Positions 7,199 through 14,246 of a stretch of 19,036 nt of DNA are shown here, piece by piece. How positions within the stretch are numbered: the first letter of the stretch is position 1; the number at the start of each line of letters is the position of its first letter. The notes under the pieces were generated by a model. That model saw nothing but the letters and a program-made list of their open reading frames with translations, did no database searches and had not been told where the DNA came from. Origin of the DNA: Betaproteobacteria bacterium (lineage in GTDB: Bacteria > Pseudomonadota > Gammaproteobacteria > Burkholderiales > SG8-41); NCBI GenBank assembly GCA_028292065.1, contig JAQGNC010000530.1, positions 1 to 19,036 on the forward strand, written 5' to 3'. The position numbers and the translations under genes are program-made.

Positions 7199-7474
7199 TC
7201 ACCGAACCTTGCTCAGGCGTTCAGCCATGCGCGTTTGCCAACCTGGGCCTGTAGCCTTCCAGCGTTCGATCACATCGGCCGGTAGGCGCAGCGAGATCAG
7301 CTTGCGCGGATTCGGGGACAAAGGTCTTCCACCTTTGTTCAGCGTCGCACGGGCAAGCATGTCGTCGGTAAGTTCAGGAAGTTCCTTGTACTCCTCAGCT
7401 TTCACGTTGTGAGCGTCGACGCGAGGAAGGTCAGACTTCAAGGAGCGGCGCGATGCGGGCTTTTTCGCGTTCAT
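7199..7474 (-). CDS. brnA: BrnA family antitoxin
   Basis: A 91-aa protein matching the BrnA antitoxin family (PF14384), which binds the BrnT ribonuclease toxin and represses its own operon. Family features: VDAHNVKAEEYKELPELTDD in the toxin-binding half and the ribbon-helix-helix-like DNA-binding end KLISLRLPADVIERWKATGP followed by GWQTRMAERL. It overlaps the end of the BrnT remnant by 44 bases, the usual brnT-brnA order. Its reading frame is intact although the toxin upstream is truncated, so it may be an orphan antitoxin. Confidence 0.9.
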   Translation of the reverse strand: MNAKKPASRRSLKSDLPRVDAHNVKAEEYKELPELTDDMLARATLNKGGRPLSPNPRKLISLRLPADVIERWKATGPGWQTRMAERLSKVR

Positions 7475-7652
7475 TGGCTTTCCTCATACTGAAGACGTGG
7501 CGATCCGCGCCGCGCGGCGTGTAACCCACGACGACCAGACGCTCGCCCAAAAGGCCACAGCAGATGATGGGTGGTTCACCATAGTCTTTCCGCGTGTCTT
7601 CCATCTCCAAGGTGTGAATCCCGTTCGATGTAGTGAGCGATAGCCTCAACAT
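7431..7652 (-). pseudogene. brnT: Truncated BrnT toxin (C-terminal part)
   Basis: From about position 7613 downward this frame matches the BrnT family (PF04365) C-terminal two thirds: EDTRKDYGEPPIICCGLLGE, VVVGYTPRGADRHVFSMRKA, NEREKARIAPLL. The N-terminal part with the family's FEWDxxKxxxNxxKHG segment is absent. In its place the frame has 13 unrelated residues that overlap, in another frame, the start of a ParE-type toxin. An ATG at 7652 could still yield a 73-aa product, but it would lack the first strands of the fold. Loss of a toxin with retention of its antitoxin is a common decay route. Confidence 0.8.
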
Positions 7653-7692
7653 TCTCGATCGCTTCAGGCGACCAAACTAGGACGCGAGCCAT
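7576..7692 (-). pseudogene. N-terminal fragment of a RelE/ParE-type toxin
   Basis: From an ATG at 7692 the minus strand encodes MARVLVWSPEAIENVEAIAH followed by YIERDS, the first helix region of RelE/ParE toxins. Homology stops at about 7615, and the frame then runs 12 residues through BrnT-derived DNA to a TGA at 7576. The full toxin would be about 100 residues, so this is a broken gene. Its start overlaps the end of the upstream ParD-like antitoxin by 16 bases, the normal arrangement of such pairs. Confidence 0.75.
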
Positions 7693-7866
7693 TTTCCGAG
7701 GCGTTCCCTCGCAGCATCGCGGGAAAGGGTGCCCTCGGCCTCGGCGCGTTCGAGCCCCCGCCGGACCTTCTCAAGAACGTACAGGTGGTACTGGATGTCT
7801 TCGAAGCTTGCGTCGTCGGGCAGTTTCTGAAGCAGTGAACTAACTTCGTCTTTTTGGGCTTCCCAT
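7677..7866 (-). pseudogene. ParD/RelB-like antitoxin with a shifted start
   Basis: On the minus strand an open frame ending at the TAG 7679-7677 encodes EAQKDEVSSLLQKLPDDASF, then EDIQYHLYVLEKVRRGLERA, and ends RLGKWLAS, typical of antitoxins paired with RelE/ParE toxins. The only suitable start, an ATG at 7866 with GGAG about 8 bases upstream, is out of frame by one base: ATGGGAAGCC where ATGGAAGCC would give MEAQKD. From that ATG translation stops after 8 codons. A single extra G therefore appears to have inactivated the gene, unless it is a sequencing error. Confidence 0.75.
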
Positions 7867-8062
7867 CTTCGTCTCCGGAGCAGTTACGGGAGTCTACCCC
7901 CGCGCGCCATAGGAAATCTAACGAGACGTCGCCCGACCGGCCGACGCAGTAGCGTGACCCGAAGGTGACGCAGTCGCTGTTTTCTTTCAGGACGTACTAT
8001 CCGCGAGCCAGCACTCTGACCTGGCGGCGAAGCCACGCATCGAGCGCAACAGCCGCCCCGCT

Positions 8063-8087
8063 GCTGCAGGCGAGGCGCCTGCGCTAC
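8063..8087. repeat. Third REP-like unit, downstream of amtB
   Basis: A single copy of the palindromic unit seen as an inverted pair at 2525-2605, with the hairpin GCAGGCG-AGG-CGCCTGC. It lies next to the amtB terminator. The 196 bases to its left (7867-8062) hold nothing I recognise. Confidence 0.85.
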
Positions 8088-8096
8088 AAGGGCGTC

Positions 8097-8128
8097 AAAA
8101 AAAAACGGGCGCCCGGAGGCGCCCGTTT
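8097..8128 (-). terminator. Rho-independent terminator of amtB
   Basis: Read on the minus strand, an 11-bp perfect stem, AAACGGGCGCC with GGCGCCCGTTT (8118-8128 with 8103-8113), encloses a 4-base loop and is followed by a run of nine T. It sits 24 bases after the amtB stop and ends the porin-glnK-amtB operon. It is the strongest terminator in the window. Confidence 0.95.
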
Positions 8129-8151
8129 CCCCTGTTTCCCTGCTTTTGATA

Positions 8152-9642
8152 TTACGTGTGGTACGCGGTCTCGCCGTGCGAACGCACGTCCAGCCCTTCG
8201 CGCTCTTCCTCTTCGCTGACCCGCAGGCCGACGACCATGTTCGCGATGAGGTAGGCGATCCAGGCGACCACTGCGCTCCAGATGATCGTCACGCCGATGG
8301 CCTTCGCCTGGGTGAGTACCTGGCTCGCGATCGAGTAGTCGCCGGCGCTGATGATCGCGCCGGTGACCCAGTCGGACACGAAGCCGGGGCCGCCGAGCCT
8401 GGGCGAGCAGAAGACGCCGGTCAGCAGTGCGCCGAGTATCCCGCCGACCGCGTGGACGCCGAAGACATCGAGCGAATCGTCCGCGCCGAGCATGCGTTTC
8501 AACTGGTTGACGCCCCACAGGCACACGATGCCGGCCGAGAGGCCGATCACGAATGCGCCCGGGATGCCGACGTTACCGGCTGCGGGTGTGATCGCCACCA
8601 GGCCTGCGACTGCGCCCGAAGCTGCGCCGAGCATCGAAGGCTTGCCTTTGAACAGCCACTCGCCGAACGTCCACGAGAGCACCGCGCACGCCGTCGCCAG
8701 GAAGGTGTTGATGAACGCGAGGGTCGCCGAGTTGCCTGCTTCGAGCGCCGAGCCGGCGTTGAAGCCGAACCAGCCCACCCACAGGAGCGAGGCGCCGATC
8801 ATCGTCATCGGCAGGTTGTGCGGGGTCATCGCCTCGCGGCCGAAGCCGATGCGCTTGCCGACCATGTAGGCGCCCACCAGGCCTGCGATACCGGCGTTGA
8901 TGTGCACCACGGTGCCGCCCGCGAAGTCGAGCGCGCCCCACTGCCACATCAGCCCTGCCTTGGCGTTCAGGCCGTCGACGAGGTTGGCCGCGGTATACGC
9001 GTCAGGGCCGGGCCAGAACCAGACCATGTGCGCGATCGGGGTGTAGGCGAAGGTGAACCAGATCACCATGAACACGAGCACCGCGCTGAACTTCATGCGC
9101 TCGGCGAACGCGCCGACGATCAGGCAGCACGTGATCGCCGCGAACGTCGCCTGGAATGCGACGAACAGGAGCTCGGGTATCACGACACCCTTGCTGAAGG
9201 TCGCGGCCATCGCGAACTCGCCTTTCGGGTCTATCGTCCCGTTGAGGAAGAGCCGGTCGAGGCTTCCTATGAAGGCGTTCCCCTCGGTGAACGCGAGGCT
9301 GTAGCCGTAGATGCACCACAGCACCGTGATCAGCGAGAACGTGACGAACACCTGCATCAGCACCGAGAGCATGTTCTTCGCTCTCACCATGCCGCCGTAG
9401 AAGAGCGCGAGCGCCGGAATGCTCATCATGATGACGAGCACCGTGGACACGAGCATCCACGCGACGTCACCCTTGTTCGGCGTCGGCGCAGGCGTCGCGG
9501 CAGGGGCGGCAGCCGCAGCCGCGGGTGCTGCGGCGGGCGCGGTGGCCGCGGGCTTGTCGGCGGCTTTGTCCTGCGCGTACGCGGGAAGCGCGGCCGCGAA
9601 GAACGTGCAGAACAGCGCCAGTATCGCTATGAGTTTTTTCAT
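8152..9642 (-). CDS. amtB: Ammonium transporter AmtB
   Basis: AmtB is the trimeric inner-membrane channel for ammonium. The 496-aa product begins with a signal peptide (MKKLIAILALFCTFFAAALP, cleavage likely after AYA at 23), then an Ala/Pro-rich linker (about 24-56) and eleven membrane helices starting near residue 60. The twin pore histidines are His247 (GGTVVHINAG) and His397 (DVFGVHAVGG). Other family marks are ALFYGGMVRAKN (80-90), GAFAERM (177-183) and the C-terminal GlnK-contacting tail (from VSEEEEREGLDVRSHGE). Its AGGAGAGG ribosome site overlaps the glnK stop 10 bases upstream. The long Ala/Pro linker is extra to the E. coli protein but common in related bacteria. Confidence 0.97.
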   Translation of the reverse strand: MKKLIAILALFCTFFAAALPAYAQDKAADKPAATAPAAAPAAAAAAPAATPAPTPNKGDVAWMLVSTVLVIMMSIPALALFYGGMVRAKNMLSVLMQVFVTFSLITVLWCIYGYSLAFTEGNAFIGSLDRLFLNGTIDPKGEFAMAATFSKGVVIPELLFVAFQATFAAITCCLIVGAFAERMKFSAVLVFMVIWFTFAYTPIAHMVWFWPGPDAYTAANLVDGLNAKAGLMWQWGALDFAGGTVVHINAGIAGLVGAYMVGKRIGFGREAMTPHNLPMTMIGASLLWVGWFGFNAGSALEAGNSATLAFINTFLATACAVLSWTFGEWLFKGKPSMLGAASGAVAGLVAITPAAGNVGIPGAFVIGLSAGIVCLWGVNQLKRMLGADDSLDVFGVHAVGGILGALLTGVFCSPRLGGPGFVSDWVTGAIISAGDYSIASQVLTQAKAIGVTIIWSAVVAWIAYLIANMVVGLRVSEEEEREGLDVRSHGETAYHT

Positions 9643-9652
9643 GTGACCTCTC

Positions 9653-9991
<339 letters not shown>

Positions 9992-10011
9992 TGCAGTTTC
10001 CCCGTGAGTGG

Positions 10012-10036
10012 AGGCCCGGCCGGCGCGCCCGGGCCT
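10012..10036. promoter_or_regulatory. Strong hairpin between the porin gene and glnK
   Basis: An 8-bp GC-only-ended stem, AGGCCCGG with CCGGGCCT, encloses a 9-base loop in the 54-base gap. There is no T-tract on the minus strand, so it is unlikely to terminate fully. It could stabilise the porin message after processing, giving unequal amounts of porin and GlnK/AmtB (inference). Confidence 0.6.
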
Positions 10037-10045
10037 TGACGCCCG

Positions 10046-11029
10046 TTAGAAAGTTTTCTGGACGAAGACGGTGCCGGTGCCTTTGGCGATGTCGCGCGGA
10101 TACGGTCCGAACAATCCGCCGCCGGCGGGCTGTCCGATGCTGCCGTAACCGAGCGTGTTGGTCCCGTACGCCTTGCTGTAGAACGCGCCCACCGTGAAGT
10201 CTTTCGGCAGGAGGTACGACACGCCGAGCTTCACGTCCTTGTAGCTGAAGATCTCGTCGTTGTCGGGCGTGCGTCCGCCGAAGGCCTGCGCGAAGTACGC
10301 GTTGTTGCGCGCGTCGGTACCGCGGTATTTCTGGTAACCCCAGTGCGCGTTGACCGTAAAGCCGGTCAGCTCTTTCATGAAATCGCCGAGCGGCACGTTC
10401 GCGGTGAGGTCGAGGTACATCGTGCCGCGGGTGTCTTTCACGCCGAAGGTCTTGTCCATCAGGCTGTAGGAGAGCTTGGCGGAAAGCCATTTCCAGCTCG
10501 CCGCGCCGTAGAGCTCCCACGTGTCGGCCTTGGGCACGCCGATCGTCGGGGTCACCGCCTGGACCGCCGGATTGATCTTGCCCGGGTACCAGTAATACAG
10601 CGTGCCGAGGTCATAGCCGAAATCGCCGACGGTCCCTTTGTAGCCGCCGTAGAAATCCCACTCGAGGCTGCCGCCGCGGTTGTAAGTGCCTGCGATCGCG
10701 GCCGGCGCCGCGGAGAAGTTCTCCTTCAGCCAGCTGATGTTGGAAGCCCATGTGCCGGCGTAGAAGCCGCTCGAATGCGCGTAGTCGAAGCCGCCCTGGA
10801 GCGCCGGATCGCGGTCGGTCTGGGTCAGCCCGCGGAAGATGTATTGGCTGAAAAGGCCCACGTTGCCGGTGAAGCTGTGCTCCGGAGTCGGCGCGGGTGC
10901 CGGTTCTGCAGGCGTGGTAGCCGTCGACGATCCCGGTGACGTGCCGGGCGTGGCAGGCTGCTGCGCGAACGTGATCGCCGGCAAGAGGCCGGCAGTAAAC
11001 ACGCCCGCCATCACGGTATTTCTCAACAT
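10046..11029 (-). CDS. Outer-membrane porin-like protein (TIGR02001-like)
   Basis: A 327-aa exported protein. A signal peptide (MLRNTVMAGVFTAGLLPAIT, cleavage after FA at 22) is followed by a Pro/Thr/Ala linker and then a beta-barrel-like body: SFTGNVGLFSQYIFRGLTQT, WDFYGGYKGTVGDFGYDLGT, DVKLGVSYLLPKDFTVGAFY, ending in a terminal Phe (VFVQKTF), the usual outer-membrane insertion signal. The first motif is typical of the conserved family TIGR02001, whose substrate is unknown. It heads the nitrogen-regulated operon, so it may let ammonium, urea or amines through the outer membrane (inference). The ATG at 11029 has AGGGGAT 5 bases upstream; an earlier in-frame start at 11140 would spoil the signal peptide and precede the promoter. 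Confidence 0.85.
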   Translation of the reverse strand: MLRNTVMAGVFTAGLLPAITFAQQPATPGTSPGSSTATTPAEPAPAPTPEHSFTGNVGLFSQYIFRGLTQTDRDPALQGGFDYAHSSGFYAGTWASNISWLKENFSAAPAAIAGTYNRGGSLEWDFYGGYKGTVGDFGYDLGTLYYWYPGKINPAVQAVTPTIGVPKADTWELYGAASWKWLSAKLSYSLMDKTFGVKDTRGTMYLDLTANVPLGDFMKELTGFTVNAHWGYQKYRGTDARNNAYFAQAFGGRTPDNDEIFSYKDVKLGVSYLLPKDFTVGAFYSKAYGTNTLGYGSIGQPAGGGLFGPYPRDIAKGTGTVFVQKTF

Positions 11030-11075
11030 TGTTATCCCCTTTGTTGGTTCGTCGAAGAGAGCTGCGGGGCCGGTT

Positions 11076-11094
11076 TCAGCACGGATCATGCCAA
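11076..11094 (-). promoter_or_regulatory. Sigma-54 (RpoN) promoter of porin-glnK-amtB
   Basis: On the minus strand TTGGCATG-ATCC-GTGCT matches the consensus YTGGCACG-N4-TTGCW with the invariant GG and GC exactly 12 bases apart. The start of transcription would fall near 11066, giving a 5' leader of about 37 bases to the porin ATG. This fits control by NtrC under nitrogen limitation. I looked for an NtrC enhancer between here and ubiK and saw only imperfect half-sites. Confidence 0.85.
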
Positions 11095-11281
11095 AACATA
11101 ATGCTTGTTGATTCAATGAGTTGAGCTGTGACCACAGCATGGACTGCGTGTCGGCGCACAGTTATAGGGCGTGCCGCCGAGGCCCATGCACCTGAATCGC
11201 GCGGCAGCGCCCGCATCAGTGCACGCGCGGTGCGACCGGCGACGCCTATGGGACAATCGAGGCCTCTCCCGGAGGCGTGCC

Positions 11282-11560
11282 ATGGACCAGAAAATACTCA
11301 GCGACATCAACGAGCGCATGCGCGAGATCTTCGCCGGCAGCCCGGCGGCCGATCTCGAGAAAAACATGAAAGCGATGCTGGCGAGCCTCTTTGCGAAGCT
11401 CGATCTGATCACTCGCGAGGAGTTCGACGTGCAGCGCCAGGTGCTCCTGCGCACCCGCGAGCAGTTGAACCGGCTCGAAGCGCAGCTCGCCGTGCTCGAG
11501 GCGCGGGTCGCGCCGAAGAGCGATACCGACGGCGACGGTATGGCGCCCACCGGCGTATAA
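11282..11560 (+). CDS. ubiK: Ubiquinone biosynthesis accessory factor UbiK (YqiC/BMFP)
   Basis: A 92-aa membrane-fusogenic/coiled-coil protein of the BMFP family (PF04380). UbiK assists the late ubiquinone hydroxylation complex, mainly in oxygen. The N-terminal amphipathic helix (DQKILSDINERMREIFAGSP), the conserved MLASLFAKLDLITREEFDVQ and the C-terminal leucine-rich coiled coil (LRTREQLNRLEAQLAVLEAR) are all present. The ATG at 11282 is preceded by GGAGG; a longer open frame from 11171 has no family match. It is transcribed away from the porin operon. In related genomes ubiK lies close to comM; here a 477-aa gene stands between them. Confidence 0.93.
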   Translation: MDQKILSDINERMREIFAGSPAADLEKNMKAMLASLFAKLDLITREEFDVQRQVLLRTREQLNRLEAQLAVLEARVAPKSDTDGDGMAPTGV

Positions 11561-11656
11561 GATCCGCTTCACCGCTCGTGCGGTCCCGTAGCCGTGCCTC
11601 GTCGGGCGCGAAGCGCGGGCCGTGTAGCTCGTCGCCGCACCTGAAGGAGCTGGTCG

Positions 11657-13090
11657 ATGAAATCCCGCAGCGCCGTCCGTACGGCCGACCGCAGCGACAC
11701 CGCGGATCACGCGCGCTCGCGCGACGGTGCACACGCTCCGGCGCTCGCGCCGCCGGCGAGCGGCATCGCATTTCTCGACCAAGGCATGGCCGGCGTCGTG
11801 TCCGCACCGACGGGTGGGTCGCCGCTCGAAACCGGATTCGGGCCTTCGTCATCGAGCGCCGGCGAAGCCGGTCGACATGCGCCGGTCCTGCAAGGTGTTT
11901 TTCCGGACGCCTTCAATGCCGAACGGCGAGAGCAGCAGGGAATAAAAAAGGACGACGTCCAGCTCGATCACATGGTCTCGCAGGACAGGCTCAGGCGCTT
12001 CCTCGCCACGCACACGGTGCTCGCCGCACTCACGGCTGACGGCAAATCGAAGTGGGCCCAGACGAAAGAGGCGCTTGCCGCGCTCAGGAAAGCCATCACC
12101 AAATTGCCGCGCGGGGAACACAACTTCATGTCCGAGGGGCACCTCGTCAACCTGCCGCAGAACATCGTGCCCGGCCTCGCCAACCAGGTACAGGGCGCCG
12201 GGGGCGACTTCGATCCGCAGGTCGCGAAAAAAAGCACGACGGGCAACTACGACCGTTATGAAGAGACCGCGCTCTCGCTCGCACAGCGTGAGATCGACGC
12301 CGCCATGAATACCCTGAACGGACTTGTGCACGCCGCTGCACTGCCCGCCAGTTCCGCGGCATCGAAAAAAGCCGAAGAGTACGACGAGGCCACCGACAAG
12401 CTGCTCGCCGATGAGGTCACGAAGCTCGCCACCGGCTTCGACGCCCTCAGCCAGGCGGCCGTGCCTACGTACGATGCCGGCGTCTGGTATGACCACGCGG
12501 ACAAGAAGGTCAAGAAACGCCCCGGCGAATGGATCAAGGACGCGAGCCAGGTGGCGGTCGGCGGCACCGCGCCGACGGCGCGGGCAAACTGGAGCCACAC
12601 CTTCGAGTTCGGCACGCACGCGCTCGGGAAAGACAAGAGCGTCGTGCTCGTCCCTGTCACGGTGAGCGTGGACGTGACCGTGCCTCCAAAGACGTGGAAG
12701 CATCTTTACGAGCGCCACTATCTCCCCACGTTCGCGGGCGCGGTGGAAGCGGTCGACACGTTCTGGAAGACGGACCCTTACGTCTATCTCACAAGCAACG
12801 CCGGCACCGCACTCCTCGCCTCGGAGTTGCAGCTGATGCTGCGTAACTCGTTCAACTTCAACAAGGCTTACGCCAATCTGCCGGACATCAGCGACAAGGA
12901 TGCGACCGAGACGGTCGGATGGTCGAAAGCTGCGAAGAAGCTGTTCTTCCAGGGCAATCCGTCTGCGACACTCACGACCAAGGAGCCGGATGAGATCGGC
13001 TACAGCGTCGAAGTCGAGCTCAAGTCCATCGCGCCGCAGGACCCGGAGCTCGCCTATGCGATGCTGCCGAGCCAGCTTCCGGCGCAGTAG
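11657..13090 (+). CDS. Unrecognised 477-aa protein between ubiK and comM
   Basis: I do not recognise a defined family. The start is firm: AAGGAG lies 7 bases before the ATG. Residues 1-75 are low-complexity Ala/Ser/Pro/His with no signal peptide. Then comes LQGVFPDAFNAERREQQGIK and the striking VQLDHMVSQDRLRRFL (101-116), followed by EGHLVNLPQNIVPGLANQ (160-177) and GGDFDP. A D/H pair followed by two Asn-containing segments is reminiscent of HNH-type nucleases and of cargo-like proteins with disordered N-termini, but this is only a resemblance. The second half (about 280-470) is mixed alpha/beta with no known motif. No immunity-like partner gene is adjacent. Lineage-specific insertion is likely. 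Confidence 0.75.
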   Translation: MKSRSAVRTADRSDTADHARSRDGAHAPALAPPASGIAFLDQGMAGVVSAPTGGSPLETGFGPSSSSAGEAGRHAPVLQGVFPDAFNAERREQQGIKKDDVQLDHMVSQDRLRRFLATHTVLAALTADGKSKWAQTKEALAALRKAITKLPRGEHNFMSEGHLVNLPQNIVPGLANQVQGAGGDFDPQVAKKSTTGNYDRYEETALSLAQREIDAAMNTLNGLVHAAALPASSAASKKAEEYDEATDKLLADEVTKLATGFDALSQAAVPTYDAGVWYDHADKKVKKRPGEWIKDASQVAVGGTAPTARANWSHTFEFGTHALGKDKSVVLVPVTVSVDVTVPPKTWKHLYERHYLPTFAGAVEAVDTFWKTDPYVYLTSNAGTALLASELQLMLRNSFNFNKAYANLPDISDKDATETVGWSKAAKKLFFQGNPSATLTTKEPDEIGYSVEVELKSIAPQDPELAYAMLPSQLPAQ

Positions 13091-13145
13091 CGCCGCGCCA
13101 CAGGCGCAGGCAACTTGCGGTCGCGTATAGGCCCAAAGTCCTAAG

Positions 13146-13177
13146 GCGCTAACGCGCGCGTTCGCGCGGCGTTAAGC
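13146..13177. promoter_or_regulatory. Imperfect hairpin in the comM leader
   Basis: A GC-rich inverted repeat (GGCGCTAACGCGCGCG with GCGCGGCGTTAAGCC around TTC, with one bulge) lies between the 477-aa gene and comM, about 30 bases before the comM start. It lacks a T-tract. It could be a weak terminator or a leader hairpin. Confidence 0.5.
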
Positions 13178-13205
13178 CGTCATAGCGACTCGACGGGAGA
13201 CCCTG

Positions 13206-14246
13206 GTGGCGCTCGCAGTGCTTTACAGCCGCGCGCTGGCGGGGATGGCGGCGCCGCCGGTGACCGTCGAAGTGCATCTCGCCAACGGGCTGCCGAGCTT
13301 CACGATCGTCGGCCTTCCCGAAGCCGAGGTGAAGGAAGCTCGCGACCGCGTGCGCGCCGCGATCCAGAACGCGCGCTTCGAATTCCCGGCGCGTCACGTC
13401 ACCGTCAACCTCGCGCCCGCCGACCTGCCCAAGGACTCGGGCCGCTTCGACCTGCCGATCGCGCTCGGCATCCTCGTCGCGAGCGGGCAGCTTCCCGGCA
13501 ATACCCTCGATCGTTTCGAGTTCGCCGGCGAGCTCGGTCTCGCCGGACACGTGCGCCCGGTGCGCGGGGCGCTCGCGATGTCCATCGGCGCACAGCGCTC
13601 AGGCCGCGCCTTCGTGGTTCCCGCCGAAAACGCGGCGGAAGCGGCGCTCGTCGAGCACTCGATCATCTATCCCGCGCACGACCTGCTCCAGGTGTGCGCG
13701 CACTTCGCCTCGCGCGAGCCGCTCGAGCGCTATGCGAAGCCGCCTCCCGAAGTCGCGATCACGTACGCCGACATGTCCGACGTGCGTGCGCAGTCTTCCG
13801 CCAAGCGCGCGCTCGAAGTCGCTGCCGCGGGCTCGCATAGCGTCGTCATGGTCGGCCCTCCCGGAACCGGCAAGACGATGCTCGCGTCGCGGCTACCCGG
13901 CATCCTGCCGCCGATGACCCAGGCCGAAGCGCTCGCGTCCGCCGCCGTTCAGTCGCTCGGCACGCGAGGCTTTTCGATCGCGCAGTGGCGCCAGCGGCCT
14001 TACCGCGCGCCGCATCACACCGCGTCGGCGGTCGCGCTCGTCGGCGGCGGCAGCGACCCGCGTCCGGGCGAGATCTCGATGGCGATGCACGGCGTTCTCT
14101 TCCTCGACGAGCTTCCGGAGTTCGACCGGCGCGTGCTCGAAGCGCTGAGGGAGCCGCTCGAATCTGGCAAGGTCTCGGTGTCGCGAGCGGCGCGCCAGGC
14201 GGAGTTCCCGGCGGATTTTCAGCTGGTGGGCGCGATGAATCCTTGA
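13206..14246 (+). pseudogene. comM: comM, truncated by an integrated element
   Basis: ComM is a hexameric AAA+ helicase of the Mg-chelatase-like family that drives branch migration during natural transformation. The 346 residues present cover the N-terminal domain (LYSRALAGMAAPPVTVEVHL) and the first part of the ATPase: Walker A GPPGTGKTM (217-225), GALLER-type regions, and Walker B VLFLDELPEF (297-306). The frame then meets a TGA immediately after LVGAMNP, where family members continue with CPCG and about 150 more residues carrying the zinc-type Cys motif, sensor and arginine finger. The GTG start at 13206 has GGGAGA about 7 bases upstream. The missing 3' part should lie beyond the far end of the element. 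Confidence 0.93.

Noticed and set aside
11100..11281. NtrC enhancer sites upstream of the sigma-54 promoter
   Set aside because: GTGCACGCGCGGTGCG resembles the TGCAC/GTGCA pair, but the spacing is two bases short of the consensus; other half-sites are single.
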